DNA of 64,000 bases from Rhodoblastus sp963727035 (lineage in GTDB: Bacteria > Pseudomonadota > Alphaproteobacteria > Rhizobiales > Beijerinckiaceae): assembly GCA_963727035.1 (NCBI GenBank), contig CAVSEY010000018.1:62001-126000 (forward strand). The letters are read 5' to 3'. The translations under genes were made by a program, and so were the position numbers. This document shows, in pieces, positions 1 to 8,027 of the stretch. Numbering within the stretch: position 1 is the stretch's first letter; the number at the start of each line of letters is the position of its first letter. The notes beneath the pieces were generated by a model that saw only the letters and a list, made by a program, of their open reading frames with translations, ran no database searches and was not told where the DNA came from.

Positions 1-264
1 GAATCCTCCCCGCGCCAAGGGAATCAGATCAAAACCAGGATGGGAATCCCCTTTGAGTCAGATTGAAAGGCCGTTGGTATTAGGTCCAACCGCCGCACGC
101 CAAAAACATTATGTCACTGAAAAACTTAGCAAATAGCGTTCCGACGCGGTGGCGTCGGAAATCACTTATGGGAATTGCCGTGATGGAAGCGACCTGCCCG
201 CATCCGCGAACCGGCCGACCTCACGCCCGAACCCCTGCAACATTGTAGAAGGCGGCGCGCGTCC
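1..264. other. intergenic, no gene seen
   Basis: No convincing coding frame. A perfect 9-bp stem with a GGTG loop lies at 140-161, downstream of the minus-strand LTXXQ gene. It lacks a clean T-tract, so I do not call it a terminator with confidence. Positions 31-68 resemble the ends of IS5-type elements, but no matching partner end is visible. Confidence 0.35.
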
Positions 265-765
265 TTAGCGGCGATGTTTCTCGAAGTCGGTCTTGAGGAA
301 CTGAGACAATTCTTTTCTCTGCCGATCGTCGAGGCTCGTATAGAGCGGCTCGGCGGCGTCCGCGAGCTTCTTCATGGACGCGGCCCTTGCAGCGAGGTCG
401 TCGGCCATGGTCCGCATAAGAGCAATATCGTTCGGTCGTTCGTTGTGTCCCTTTTCTTCGCGCTCGCTGCGACTGGGGCGATTTGCGCCTTCCATGGCGT
501 TCTTCGACTGTCCGACGCCATAGTCGTGCAATGCGGTCTGCAAGCCGGCCCAATTCTTTTCCTGATCGCCCGTCAAGTGCAAGTTGGCCTTGAGCTCGGC
601 GATCCTGGCGTCGACCTCGTTGGCGATCTGGTTGTCCACTGGCTCTGTCTTCTGTTCCGATTGCGCAGCCGGCGGGGTATCGCCCGTTTGGGCGATTGAA
701 ACGTTGACATTCGCAAAGCCTGTCAACGCGACGCTTGCGATGCCGATGATCAGAAATTTGTTCAT
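265..765 (-). CDS. LTXXQ/Spy-like periplasmic protein
   Basis: Exported small helical protein of 166 residues. It starts with a signal peptide (MNKFLIIGIASVALTGFANV, then an Ala-rich cleavage region ending in SIAQ). The mature part has charged helices, including NLHLTGDQEKNW, the LTxxQ-type signature, and a C-terminal SLDDRQRKELSQFL segment matching the second LTxxQ-like helix. The family is related to the envelope-stress chaperones Spy/CpxP. I chose the ATG at 765 because AGGGAGA sits just upstream and the signal peptide begins there; the longer frame to 846 adds an unlikely leader. A second, broken copy of the C-terminal helix lies on the other strand near 1143-1182. Specific role unknown. 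Confidence 0.8.
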   Translation of the reverse strand: MNKFLIIGIASVALTGFANVNVSIAQTGDTPPAAQSEQKTEPVDNQIANEVDARIAELKANLHLTGDQEKNWAGLQTALHDYGVGQSKNAMEGANRPSRSEREEKGHNERPNDIALMRTMADDLAARAASMKKLADAAEPLYTSLDDRQRKELSQFLKTDFEKHRR

Positions 766-1133
766 TTTGTTCTCCCTTGAAACTCGTCGGATAAATGGGA
801 CCGCCGCAGGCTGTGGCGGGCTATCGGCGTTCGCTAATGCCGGCATGGCGAGAACCCCATCGACCGCCAGAAGCTCTCAATGGCGCCTCGACGCGAGGCG
901 CCATCGCTATTTTTCCGCCATCGCCGAGGCCCCAGTTCGGTTCGCGAATGTCGGCGCGTTTACGCTTGCCGGTCGCGGCTTCGACATGAAATTCGACGGG
1001 CGTCGAGCGCATATCGCCAAGCACAGGCGTGAAAGTATCGTGTGGCGAAGGCGCTAAGGTAGCCTCGGAATATACTCAGCCCTCTGCGGCTTCCGGGGGG
1101 CACACAGAGCTTGCTCAGCAGAAGAAATTGCAA

Positions 1134-1185
1134 GGCGCAAGTGCGCGAACTGATCCAGTTCCTCAAGACCGACTTCGAAACCACG
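1134..1185 (+). pseudogene. fragment of a second LTXXQ-type gene
   Basis: The plus strand encodes AQVRELIQFLKTDFE at about 1137-1181. This nearly copies the C-terminal SQFLKTDFEKH end of the gene at 265-765, but in the opposite orientation and without the rest of the protein. It runs directly into the transposase remnant at 1190, so an IS insertion or deletion probably destroyed a paralogue. Confidence 0.5.
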
Positions 1186-1189
1186 GTTA

Positions 1190-1367
1190 CGCTGTCAGCC
1201 AGCGTATTCGAAAACGCATTGAGGAAGCCTTCGGTTGGATGAAGACCGTCGGCGGCCAGCGCAAGACCAAGTTTCGGGGCGTCGAGCGGATAGGCTGGTC
1301 ATTCGCCTTCGCCGCAGCAGCTTATAATCTCGTCCGATTGCCCAAGCTCTTGGAGGCACCGGCATGA
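1190..1367 (+). pseudogene. IS5-family transposase, C-terminal remnant
   Basis: The frame ending at 1367 encodes QRIRKRIEEAFGWMKTVGG followed by QRKTKFRGVERIGW and a final AYNLVRLPKLL. This is the typical C-terminal end of rhizobial IS5-group DDE transposases, including the conserved E of the DDE set (IEEAFGWMK). About 55-60 residues of roughly 300-350 remain. There is no N-terminal part upstream, where the LTXXQ fragment begins. The stop overlaps the next ATG by ATGA. Confidence 0.75.
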
Positions 1368-1708
1368 GCGTCCCCGCGAATTGCCAACTCGTCGGTCGCT
1401 GGCGGATCGTCGAGGCCGATATTTGGGATCGCGACCACGTCGATCTCTGTGGGCCGGCGGCGATCACGATCAATGACCACGGACGTGGCGAAATCGCCTT
1501 CGGAGCGTTGGAGGCGGGCCTTGAAATCGCGTATGGCCGCACCTCTATCGACTTCACTTGGATCGGCTTCGATGAAGGGGACGAAGTCTCCGGTGAGGGT
1601 TCCGCCGAATTGTTCGATGATGGCTCGATCCAGATCGAATTCGCCTATCACAACGGCGACGAGGCCGTGCTCAAAGCGAAACGCGAGCCTTTTTCAGCAG
1701 CCTGTTAA
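1364..1708 (+). CDS. hypothetical protein downstream of transposase remnant
   Basis: A 114-residue acidic soluble protein beginning MSVPANCQLVGRWRIVEADI and rich in beta-prone segments (AAITINDHGRGEIAFGALE, SIDFTWIGFDEGDE, SIQIEFAYHNGDEAVLKA). No signal peptide or membrane helix. Its ATG overlaps the stop of the IS5 remnant. I do not recognise a named family. The GRW start and the alternating acidic strands suggest a small beta-barrel (lipocalin or DUF-type) fold, but that is a guess. It may be a passenger gene or the chromosomal gene next to the insertion. Confidence 0.6.
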   Translation: MSVPANCQLVGRWRIVEADIWDRDHVDLCGPAAITINDHGRGEIAFGALEAGLEIAYGRTSIDFTWIGFDEGDEVSGEGSAELFDDGSIQIEFAYHNGDEAVLKAKREPFSAAC

Positions 1709-2045
1709 TGAACTTGACCGTGATCCCCGCGGGAGCCTTTTCGGCGGCCTCACGGATTGAAGGCACCGGTTGGAGCAACGAGCGACGTCCACGCCCTCCC
1801 GGTTCAATTGCAGCCAAACCTTGCGCACGCCATAGACCTCGAAATTTTCGGCAAACATCCGCCGGATCGCAACTTTCAGCGCCAGGTCGCGCCGCGCCCG
1901 CTCGGAAAGCCTTGAGGGATCGGCGCGCTTGGCAACATGGGCGTGATAGGTGGAAGGGGCGATCGGCAAGACCTTGCAGATCGGCTCGACCCCATTCTTG
2001 CGCGCACCGAACGGCGCCGCCGCGCCTGGTGGGGGGCGACAAGAA
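1694..2045 (-). pseudogene. IS3-family orfB fragment
   Basis: On the minus strand (about 2010-1785) the frame reads VEPICKVLPIAPSTYHAHVA, then LALKVAIRRMFAENFEVYGV and RKVWLQLNREGVDVARC. This is the HTH-like N-terminal part of an IS3 OrfB and nearly identical to the copy at 41.4-41.65 kb. The integrase core is missing. From about 1785 down the match stops and unrelated coding-like sequence (PVPSIREAAEKAPAGITVKF) runs to 1694; I cannot place it. Confidence 0.7.
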
Positions 2046-2189
2046 TTAGTCTGGCCCCAGAGCTGGTCGCTATCCACTTCCCATGGGATCTTCGAGCCGA
2101 ATCCGGCATGACGAACGCGACGCCGAGCTTACGCTAGGGATTCCATAATCGCGACGAATTGCGATTACGGAGGCTTGGTTATGAAAAGA

Positions 2190-2230
2190 AAACGCCCGTC
2201 GCGTGAGACGCAACGGGTTTTTTTCGCTCG
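2190..2230 (-). terminator. rho-independent terminator after the caspase-like gene
   Basis: CCCGT...ACGGG (2195-2217) with an inner GCGT/ACGC pairing and T-rich flanks on both sides. It lies just beyond the minus-strand stop at 2243, so it should end that transcript. Confidence 0.6.
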
Positions 2231-2242
2231 GAAAGGCTCCGT

Positions 2243-4631
2243 TTAGTGGCAAGGCGGCTCGCCCGGCGCGCCGCAACGGGGATGCTGCGGCGGAGGCGCG
2301 GCGCGCTGCGGTTGCGGAGGCGCGAAGTGCGGCTGCGGCGGGGGCGCGGCGTGCTGGGGCTGGGGCGGGGGCGCGACATGCTGCGGCAGGGGCGCAGCAT
2401 GTGGCGGAGGCGCGGCGTGCTCGGGTTGCGGCTGCGGCGGCGGCGCGATATGCGGCTGCGGCGGTGGCGCGGCGCGCTGGGGCTGCGGCGGGGGCGCGAC
2501 ATGCTGCGGCAGGGGCTGCGGCGGCGGCGCGATATGCGGCTGCGGCGGTGGCGCAGCATGTGGCGGGGGCGCGGCGTGCTGGGGCTGGGGCTGCGGCTGC
2601 GGCGCGATATGCGGCTGCGGCGGTGGCGCGGCGCGCTGGGGCTGCGGCGGGGGCGCGACATGCTGCGGCAGGGGCGCAGCATGTGGCGGAGGCGCGGCGT
2701 GCTGGGGTTGCGGCTGCGGCGGGGGCGCGGCGTGCTGGGGCTGCGGCGGGGGCGCGACATGCGGCAACGGTTCTACATGTGGAACTGACGCAGGATGAGC
2801 AGGCGCGCCGGCGGGACCGCCCGGCTGGCCATGTGGCAAGGGCGCTCCAGCGGGCGGGGCGGCTGGCGTCGGCTGTGGACCGGCCGGATGAGGCAGGGGC
2901 GCGCCAGCGGGACCGCCGGGCTGGGCATGCGGCAAGGGTGCTCCGGCGGGCGAAGCAGGCGGCGTCGGACCGGGACCGCCCGGATGCGGCAGGGACGCGC
3001 CATTGGGACTGCCGGGCAAAGCATGCGGCAAAGGCGCTCCGGCAGGCGGCTGGCCCGGCTGTTGCGCGGAGGGCGCGCTCGGACGAGGCGGCGCTCCGGC
3101 AGGTGCGCCCGGCGGAATTGGCGGAGGCGGATTGGCCCCAGGCGCGGGCGCGTTGGCGCCTGGCGCGGTTTGGGGCCGGCCATAATGGCTGTTGTAGTAA
3201 TTGTTGGCGGCGGGCTGCTGCGTGGTCACCACGGTCGGCGCGTGGAAAAGTCCCTGCCGGACGGCGGGAATGGCGAAAAGCAGCGGCGCGGCGACCAGCG
3301 GCAGCGGCAGCAGTCCGGCGTAGGGCGGCGACGGCGGCGCGCGTTCGACCAGGAAGGGACGCTCCGGCAGCAGATAGCCCATGGGCGGCGGTGGGCCCCA
3401 GGCGTCGTCGTCGAACACGACATAAGGCCGGTTGAAATAGACTTCCTCGGTTTCCACTGGCGGCGGCACGTCGAATTCATAAACTTCGAAACGCGGCGGC
3501 GGCATGAGCGCGGCGTTCAGAATGCCGAGGCGGCGGCGCGCGTCCTCGGCGTGCGGCCCGCGCGGATAGCGCTGCAGGTAGGTCCAATAGGCGTTGGGCG
3601 TATTGACCTGCCAGGCGCGCCGCCAGGTCACCGCCTCGCGGCGCAGGGCGAGCATGACGCGCACCCGCTCGGCATAGGCCGAATTGGGGTAGGAGTTGAG
3701 GAAATCGACATAGGCGGCGAGCGTGTCCTGCTCCAGCGCAGCGGCGTAGGCCTGATCGACGGGATAATCGCGGATCGGCCGGGCGCGCATATTGGCCTGG
3801 GTTTCCAGCGCCGCGGCGGGCGGCGGCGCGCCGGGGGCGCGGGCGAACAGCACCGGCGCCGGCGCCAGTTTCGAATTCGTCCCAGGGAACCTGGGCGCCC
3901 CTGGTCTGTTCCGAAACCCGTAGCCTGGTGCGGGCGAAAGCCTCATCGAGAGGCAGGCCGCCTTCGCGCAGCATTTCGGTCAGCGCCTGGGCATAGACGC
4001 CATAGGGTCCGGTCTCGTTGGGCGCCACCGAACCCGGCGCCGCGTTATAGGCGATCAATTCGCCCGCGTCCGGCTCGACCAGGGCGAGGCCGCCGGCGAG
4101 CGGCGCGCCGCCTTGGCTGAAGGCGTTTATCCGCGCGGCGTCGAGCACGACGACGCGCGCTTTCAGCGGCATTTGCGCCAGAGGCTGCAGATAATCGCTC
4201 AGCCGCACCGCCTCGAGCGGCACATTGGCGGCGCGGGGAATGACGGCTTCCACCGGAGCCAGATAATTTTCGCCCTCGTATTGCACGGCGCGGCCGCTCA
4301 GATAGATGAAGACGGTCGCATTGGGACCGGCGGTGGCGGCCTTGTCGACGAATTCGCGCAAGGCGCGGCGCAACCCATCCTGGTCGAGATCGGCGGCGCC
4401 GGTCACGTCGAAACCGGCGGTCTGCAAGGTGTCGGCGATCAGGCCGGCGTCATTGGCGGCGGAGGAGAGCGGGGCGTTCTTGTAGGCCGCCTCGCCGATC
4501 ACCAGAGCGATGCGCGGCGAACCCGTCGGCGCCGGCTGCGAAGTCGCTTGCGCCAGACCGGCGAGCACCGCGCCGACAGCGACGGCGCCGGCGGCGAGCC
4601 GCGACTTCAATTTTCTGGCCTTGCGCGTCAT
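2243..4631 (-). pseudogene. exported caspase-fold protein with Pro-rich tail (frame broken)
   Basis: Two frames together give one protein of roughly 790 residues. Start MTRKARKLKSRLAAGAVAVG is a signal peptide (cleavage near residue 30). Residues ~38-250 form a peptidase C14 (caspase p20-like) domain: ALVIGEAAYKNAPLSSAAND at the first strand, then IYLSGRAVQYEGENYLAPV and VVVLDAARINAF. The catalytic His normally in SGHG is Arg114, and the catalytic Cys normally in DACR is Ala166, so the site looks dead. The frame changes near 3874-3882 (PWD/NSKLAP), about residue 250. After it come two short TPR/Sel1-like repeats (YVDFLNSYPNSAYAERV, YWTYLQRYPRGPHAEDA), a hydrophobic stretch, and about 260 residues of P/A/Q/H repeats. 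The break may be a one-base sequence error. Confidence 0.75.
2290..2770. repeat. tandem repeat coding the Pro/Gln/His tail
   Basis: The DNA repeats with a period of 159 bp (53 codons). The block starting at 2445 (gcgatatgcggctgcggcgg) recurs at 2604 with about 70 identical bases, and a partial copy starts near 2525. The encoded units alternate QHAAPPPQ, PHIAPPPQP and QRAAPPPQ. It lies wholly inside the reading frame of the caspase-like gene. Confidence 0.8.
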
Positions 4632-5432
4632 TCAGTTCCTCCAGACACAAAACTCTCCTTTCGCTCGGCAATGATTCGGCGCGAAGGCGAGGCCCACATG
4701 TCATGGCAAAACGGCTGAATGGTGGCTGAACGGAACTTGGCCTTATACCGACGAAATTTCCGCGCAGTGAACGCTGGACACGACCCGCGTGCCGAAATGC
4801 ACCTTCTGTTAGAGGTCCCATCATCGTTGGCCAACCGATGCAGCCAGATGGCACGGTTCGACCGACCGAGCGGGGTGCCCGTAACGAATAATGGCGGAGC
4901 CGGTCGGCGTAACCGCGTCTGAGATTCCAATGGGGCAGCGGGAGGTCAGATCGCAAAAGCTACTACTTTAGCTGATTTTGGGGGTTTCTGGCGAGAACAC
5001 AGTATTACAACACCCTGCGAGGTTCGGCCTTAAGGCCTCTTTGGGGCATGACGCGTTCCTGCCTACGCCATCGGCAGCGTTTTCGCGTTCTGGGTCTTCC
5101 AGCGCATCTCGGTTTTTTGACGGTTCTACCAATACGCAGCCGCACTGATGCGAGAAAGACAGACGTCGGGATCGGCCGTTCATCAGGCTGAAGGGCCCGG
5201 ATAATGGCCGCTTTCTAGCGTATTGAGCCATTTATGCGGCTATCCACGAATGCCTGCCTTGGGTCAGGTGGAGACTCTCGCGGGCCTGTTCGGGAGGGTC
5301 CGCTTCGAGCCGAACCCGGCCGATCAACCGGTCTCGATCTGGCTCGCCGCCAAGTCCATATGTGGTGGGTGTGTGCATCAACCGGATAGGCACGGAATGA
5401 TTTTCGGCTTTAGTTGCGCCGCAAACGGGGTT
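4632..5432. other. 800-bp gap without a recognised gene
   Basis: Short open frames exist on both strands but none has a ribosome site, a recognisable domain or consistent codon bias. The region presumably holds the promoters for the caspase-like gene (minus) and queD (plus). I see no tRNA or repeat in it. Confidence 0.4.
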
Positions 5433-5804
5433 ATGACGCCCCTCATGCCCGTGACCATCACCCAGGCCTTCACTTTCGAGGCCGCGCACCACCTGCCCCA
5501 TGTGCCGGAAACCCATAAATGCCGGCGCCTGCATGGCCATTCCTATCGCGTCGAGCTGCGGCTCGGCGGCGAGGTCGATCCTTATACCGGCTTCATCGTC
5601 GATTTCTTCGATGTCGAGAAGGTTTTCCAGCCGCTGCTGGAGCGCCTCGACCATCACCTGCTCAACGAGATCGAGGGGCTGGAAAATCCCACCGCCGAAA
5701 ATATCGCGATCTGGATTTTCCGGCGCGTCAAGCCGGAGCTGCCGCAGCTCGAATCGGTGAAGATTTTCGAGACGCCGATGAGCTGGGCGGAATATTGCGG
5801 CTGA
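5433..5804 (+). CDS. queD: 6-carboxytetrahydropterin synthase (QueD)
   Basis: Converts 7,8-dihydroneopterin triphosphate to 6-carboxy-5,6,7,8-tetrahydropterin in queuosine (preQ0) synthesis. The sequence has the PTPS fold hallmarks: FTFEAAHHLPHVPETHKC with a zinc His pair and the catalytic Cys, RLHGHSYRVE (zinc HGH), GFIVDFFDVEK, LDHHLLNE (catalytic Asp-His) and PTAENIAIWIF, ending in the FETPMSWAEY Glu region. Length is about 120 residues, as expected. Starts at 5433 (MTPLMPV) or 5445 (MPVTITQ) are both possible; the longer frame to 5223 has no support. No other queuosine gene is adjacent, so it stands alone here. Confidence 0.92.
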   Translation: MTPLMPVTITQAFTFEAAHHLPHVPETHKCRRLHGHSYRVELRLGGEVDPYTGFIVDFFDVEKVFQPLLERLDHHLLNEIEGLENPTAENIAIWIFRRVKPELPQLESVKIFETPMSWAEYCG

Positions 5805-5846
5805 GGCGATGATGCGGCGGGGAAAGCCCCGCCGCCGGAAAACGGA

Positions 5847-6010
5847 TCAATCGCAGACCCAAACGGATTGTGTCGCCAGCACAGGCCGACGCCCCACCAG
5901 CGCCCGCCCCTGCCCGCCGCGCCAGCCATATCCGCCGCGATAGACGCCACCACGGCAGGCCCGCCGAGGCGGCCGTAAGAGCGACCGCAGCCGCCATTCC
6001 GCGACGTCAA
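5847..6010 (-). pseudogene. small Gly-rich exported protein, frame broken
   Basis: Read on the minus strand, an ATG near 5997 starts MAAAVALTAASAGLP, which looks like a signal peptide. After one base shift another frame gives GGVYRGGYGWRGGQ and ends SVWVCD at the stop 5847-5849. This combination matches the short Gly/Tyr/Trp-rich secreted proteins of Rhizobiales that end in VWVCD. No single frame covers it. Either a one-base sequence error or a decayed gene. Low confidence. Confidence 0.35.
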
Positions 6011-6090
6011 GGCTACGCCAAAGTTCCGCAGACCAAGAGAAATTTTGCGCCCGGTTTTTTCGAAATCCGAAGCCGCCGGCGCATCACGGC

Positions 6091-7086
6091 TCAGTCTTTC
6101 TGGAAATCCTTCGGATCATAGCGGCGCAAGGTCGAGCAGAATTCGCAGGTCACGCCGATCACGCCATCGTCGCCGACCATGTCGTCGCGTTCGGCCTGCG
6201 AGAAGCTGCGCAGCATGGATTCGACCCGCTCATTCGAACAACGGCAGGCGTCGCGCAAAGGATGGGCGGCAAAGACACGGACGCCGCGCTCGTGGAACAG
6301 GCGAAAAGCCAGCCCCTCGCTGGAAAGGCCGGGATCGAGCAGTTCGTGGTCCTCGACCGTCGCAGCCAGAGCCTGGGCTTCGGTCCAGGAATCGCCCAAA
6401 GCCTCGTCCTCGGACCCGTCGCGCGACTGGAAATTTTCAGGCGCGTCGCCGGGCGGCAAATCGACCTGACGGCGCCGCTCTTCGGAATGCGGCAGGTACT
6501 GCGCCAGAAGGCCGCCGGCGCGCCAGAAAGTCCCGTCCGGCGTCACGACCTGGCCCGCCGCAAGCCGGATGAAGGTCGGAATCTGCTCCGACTGCTGGAA
6601 ATAGAATTTGGCCGCCTGTTCCAGCGAACCGCCTTCGACCGGCGCCACGCCCTGATAGCGCGTGATTTCGCCGCCCTGCTCCACCGTCAAGGCGAGATGG
6701 CCGCGCCCGAGCAGCGCCTCGTTCGCGACGTTTCCTTGCGGCGGCAGCCGCGACGCGTCGAAGCGCGCGAAGGCGCGCAGCCGGTCGGGCGCGTCGAAAT
6801 CGACCACGATCATGTCGACCAGGCCGTCGGTGCGGGTCTGGAGCTGGAAGCGGCCGCCCGATTTCAGCACCGAGCCGAGCAGAACGGTCAAGGCCGCGGC
6901 CTCGCCAAGCAGGCGCGCGACCGGCTCGGGATAGGCGTGCCGGGTCAGGATGGCGTCGAGCGCCGGCCCGAGCCGCGCCAGCCGTCCGCGCAGGTCGAGC
7001 GGTTCGACCGCGAAAGGCAGAACCGCGTCGTCCTGTCCGGCCGCCGGCAGGCCCTCGGCGAGAAAACGTTCGGAATCGGAGGTCAT
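6091..7086 (-). CDS. hslO: Hsp33 redox-regulated chaperone
   Basis: Cytoplasmic holdase activated by oxidative and heat stress. 331 residues. The N-terminal core (FAVEPLDLRGRLARLGPALD, then SVLKSGGRFQLQTRTDG and GNVANEALLGRGHLALTV) precedes the C-terminal zinc redox switch: CRC in the DACRCSNERV segment and CEFC near the end (TCEFCSTLRRYD). All four Cys are present, so the switch is intact. The C-terminus has the GVIGVTCEFC signature. The start ATG overlaps the stop of argF (ATGA), so it is the third gene of an argD-argF-hslO operon, an arrangement common in Rhizobiales. Confidence 0.95.
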   Translation of the reverse strand: MTSDSERFLAEGLPAAGQDDAVLPFAVEPLDLRGRLARLGPALDAILTRHAYPEPVARLLGEAAALTVLLGSVLKSGGRFQLQTRTDGLVDMIVVDFDAPDRLRAFARFDASRLPPQGNVANEALLGRGHLALTVEQGGEITRYQGVAPVEGGSLEQAAKFYFQQSEQIPTFIRLAAGQVVTPDGTFWRAGGLLAQYLPHSEERRRQVDLPPGDAPENFQSRDGSEDEALGDSWTEAQALAATVEDHELLDPGLSSEGLAFRLFHERGVRVFAAHPLRDACRCSNERVESMLRSFSQAERDDMVGDDGVIGVTCEFCSTLRRYDPKDFQKD

Positions 7087-8027
7087 TCTTGCGCCCCCAT
7101 GCTCCAGGCGAGAACGCCCTTTTGCGCATGCAGCCGGTTTTCCGCCTCGTCGAAGACCAGCGACTGCGGGCCGTCGATCACCGAGTCGGTGACTTCCTCG
7201 CCGCGATGGGCGGGCAGGCAGTGCATGAACACCGCATCCTTGGCGGCGTGGCGCATCAGCTTGGAATTGACCTGATAAGGCGCGAGCAGCATATGGCGCA
7301 GCTTTTCGTCCTTGTCGCCCATCGACACCCAGCAGTCGGTCAGGATCAGATGGGCGTCTTCGGCGGCGTCGAAAGGATCGCGCAGCACATTGACGACGCC
7401 GCCTTGCGCCCGCGCCCAGGCGATCAGCTCGGGCCTCGGCGCCAGCTCCTCCGGCGAGGCGATGTCGAGGGTGAAGCCGAATTTGGCGGCGGCGTGGACC
7501 CAGCTCGTCAGCACGTTGCAGGCGTCGCCGACCCAGGCGACCCGCGCCCCGGCGATGTCGCCGCGATGCTCCTCATAGGTCATGATGTCGGCCATGACCT
7601 GGCAGGGGTGACTTTTCCTGGTCAGGCCGTTGATCACCGGCACACTGGCGTAGGCCGCCATTTCCATCAGATGCTCATGCGAGAGGATGCGGACCATGAT
7701 CGCGTCCACGAAACGCGACAGGACGCGCGCCGTGTCGGCGATGGTTTCGCCGCGGCCGAGCTGCATCTCGGCGCCGGTCAGCATCAGGGTCTCGCCGCCG
7801 AGCTCCCGCATGCCGACGTCGAAGGAGACGCGGGTGCGGGTGGAGGGCTTGTCGAAGATCATCGCCAGAGTGCGGCCTTCGAGCGGCTTGTCCGGCGCGG
7901 GACGGCCCTTGCGCCGGCGCCGCTTGATGTCGGCCGCGAGGTCCAGGATTCCGCGCAGCTCGTCGAGCGAAAAATCCGCAATGTCGAGGAAACAACGGCG
8001 CGCCGGATCGATCGGCGGCATGGTCAT
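7083..8027 (-). CDS. argF: ornithine carbamoyltransferase
   Basis: Makes citrulline from ornithine and carbamoyl phosphate in arginine synthesis. Key motifs are FDKPSTRTRVSFDVGM (carbamoyl-phosphate site), HPCQVMAD, the WVGDACNVLTSW ornithine region, and FMHCLPAHRGEEV with the catalytic HCLP. 314 residues from the ATG at 8027 (MTMPPIDPARRCFLDI); this start overlaps the argD stop as ATGA, and the longer upstream frame is inside argD. It lies between argD and hslO on the minus strand. Confidence 0.95.
   Translation of the reverse strand: MTMPPIDPARRCFLDIADFSLDELRGILDLAADIKRRRRKGRPAPDKPLEGRTLAMIFDKPSTRTRVSFDVGMRELGGETLMLTGAEMQLGRGETIADTARVLSRFVDAIMVRILSHEHLMEMAAYASVPVINGLTRKSHPCQVMADIMTYEEHRGDIAGARVAWVGDACNVLTSWVHAAAKFGFTLDIASPEELAPRPELIAWARAQGGVVNVLRDPFDAAEDAHLILTDCWVSMGDKDEKLRHMLLAPYQVNSKLMRHAAKDAVFMHCLPAHRGEEVTDSVIDGPQSLVFDEAENRLHAQKGVLAWSMGAQE

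Noticed and set aside
140..161. Perfect 9-bp hairpin as terminator of the LTXXQ gene
   Set aside because: It is over 100 bases from the stop and lacks a direct T-tract.
2290..2770. Possible CRISPR array
   Set aside because: The repeats are coding, imperfect and lack unique spacers of constant length.
2203..3435. Long plus-strand frame of 410 residues, rich in Arg and Ala
   Set aside because: It is the complement of the Pro-rich repeat of the caspase-like gene; no ribosome site and no domain.
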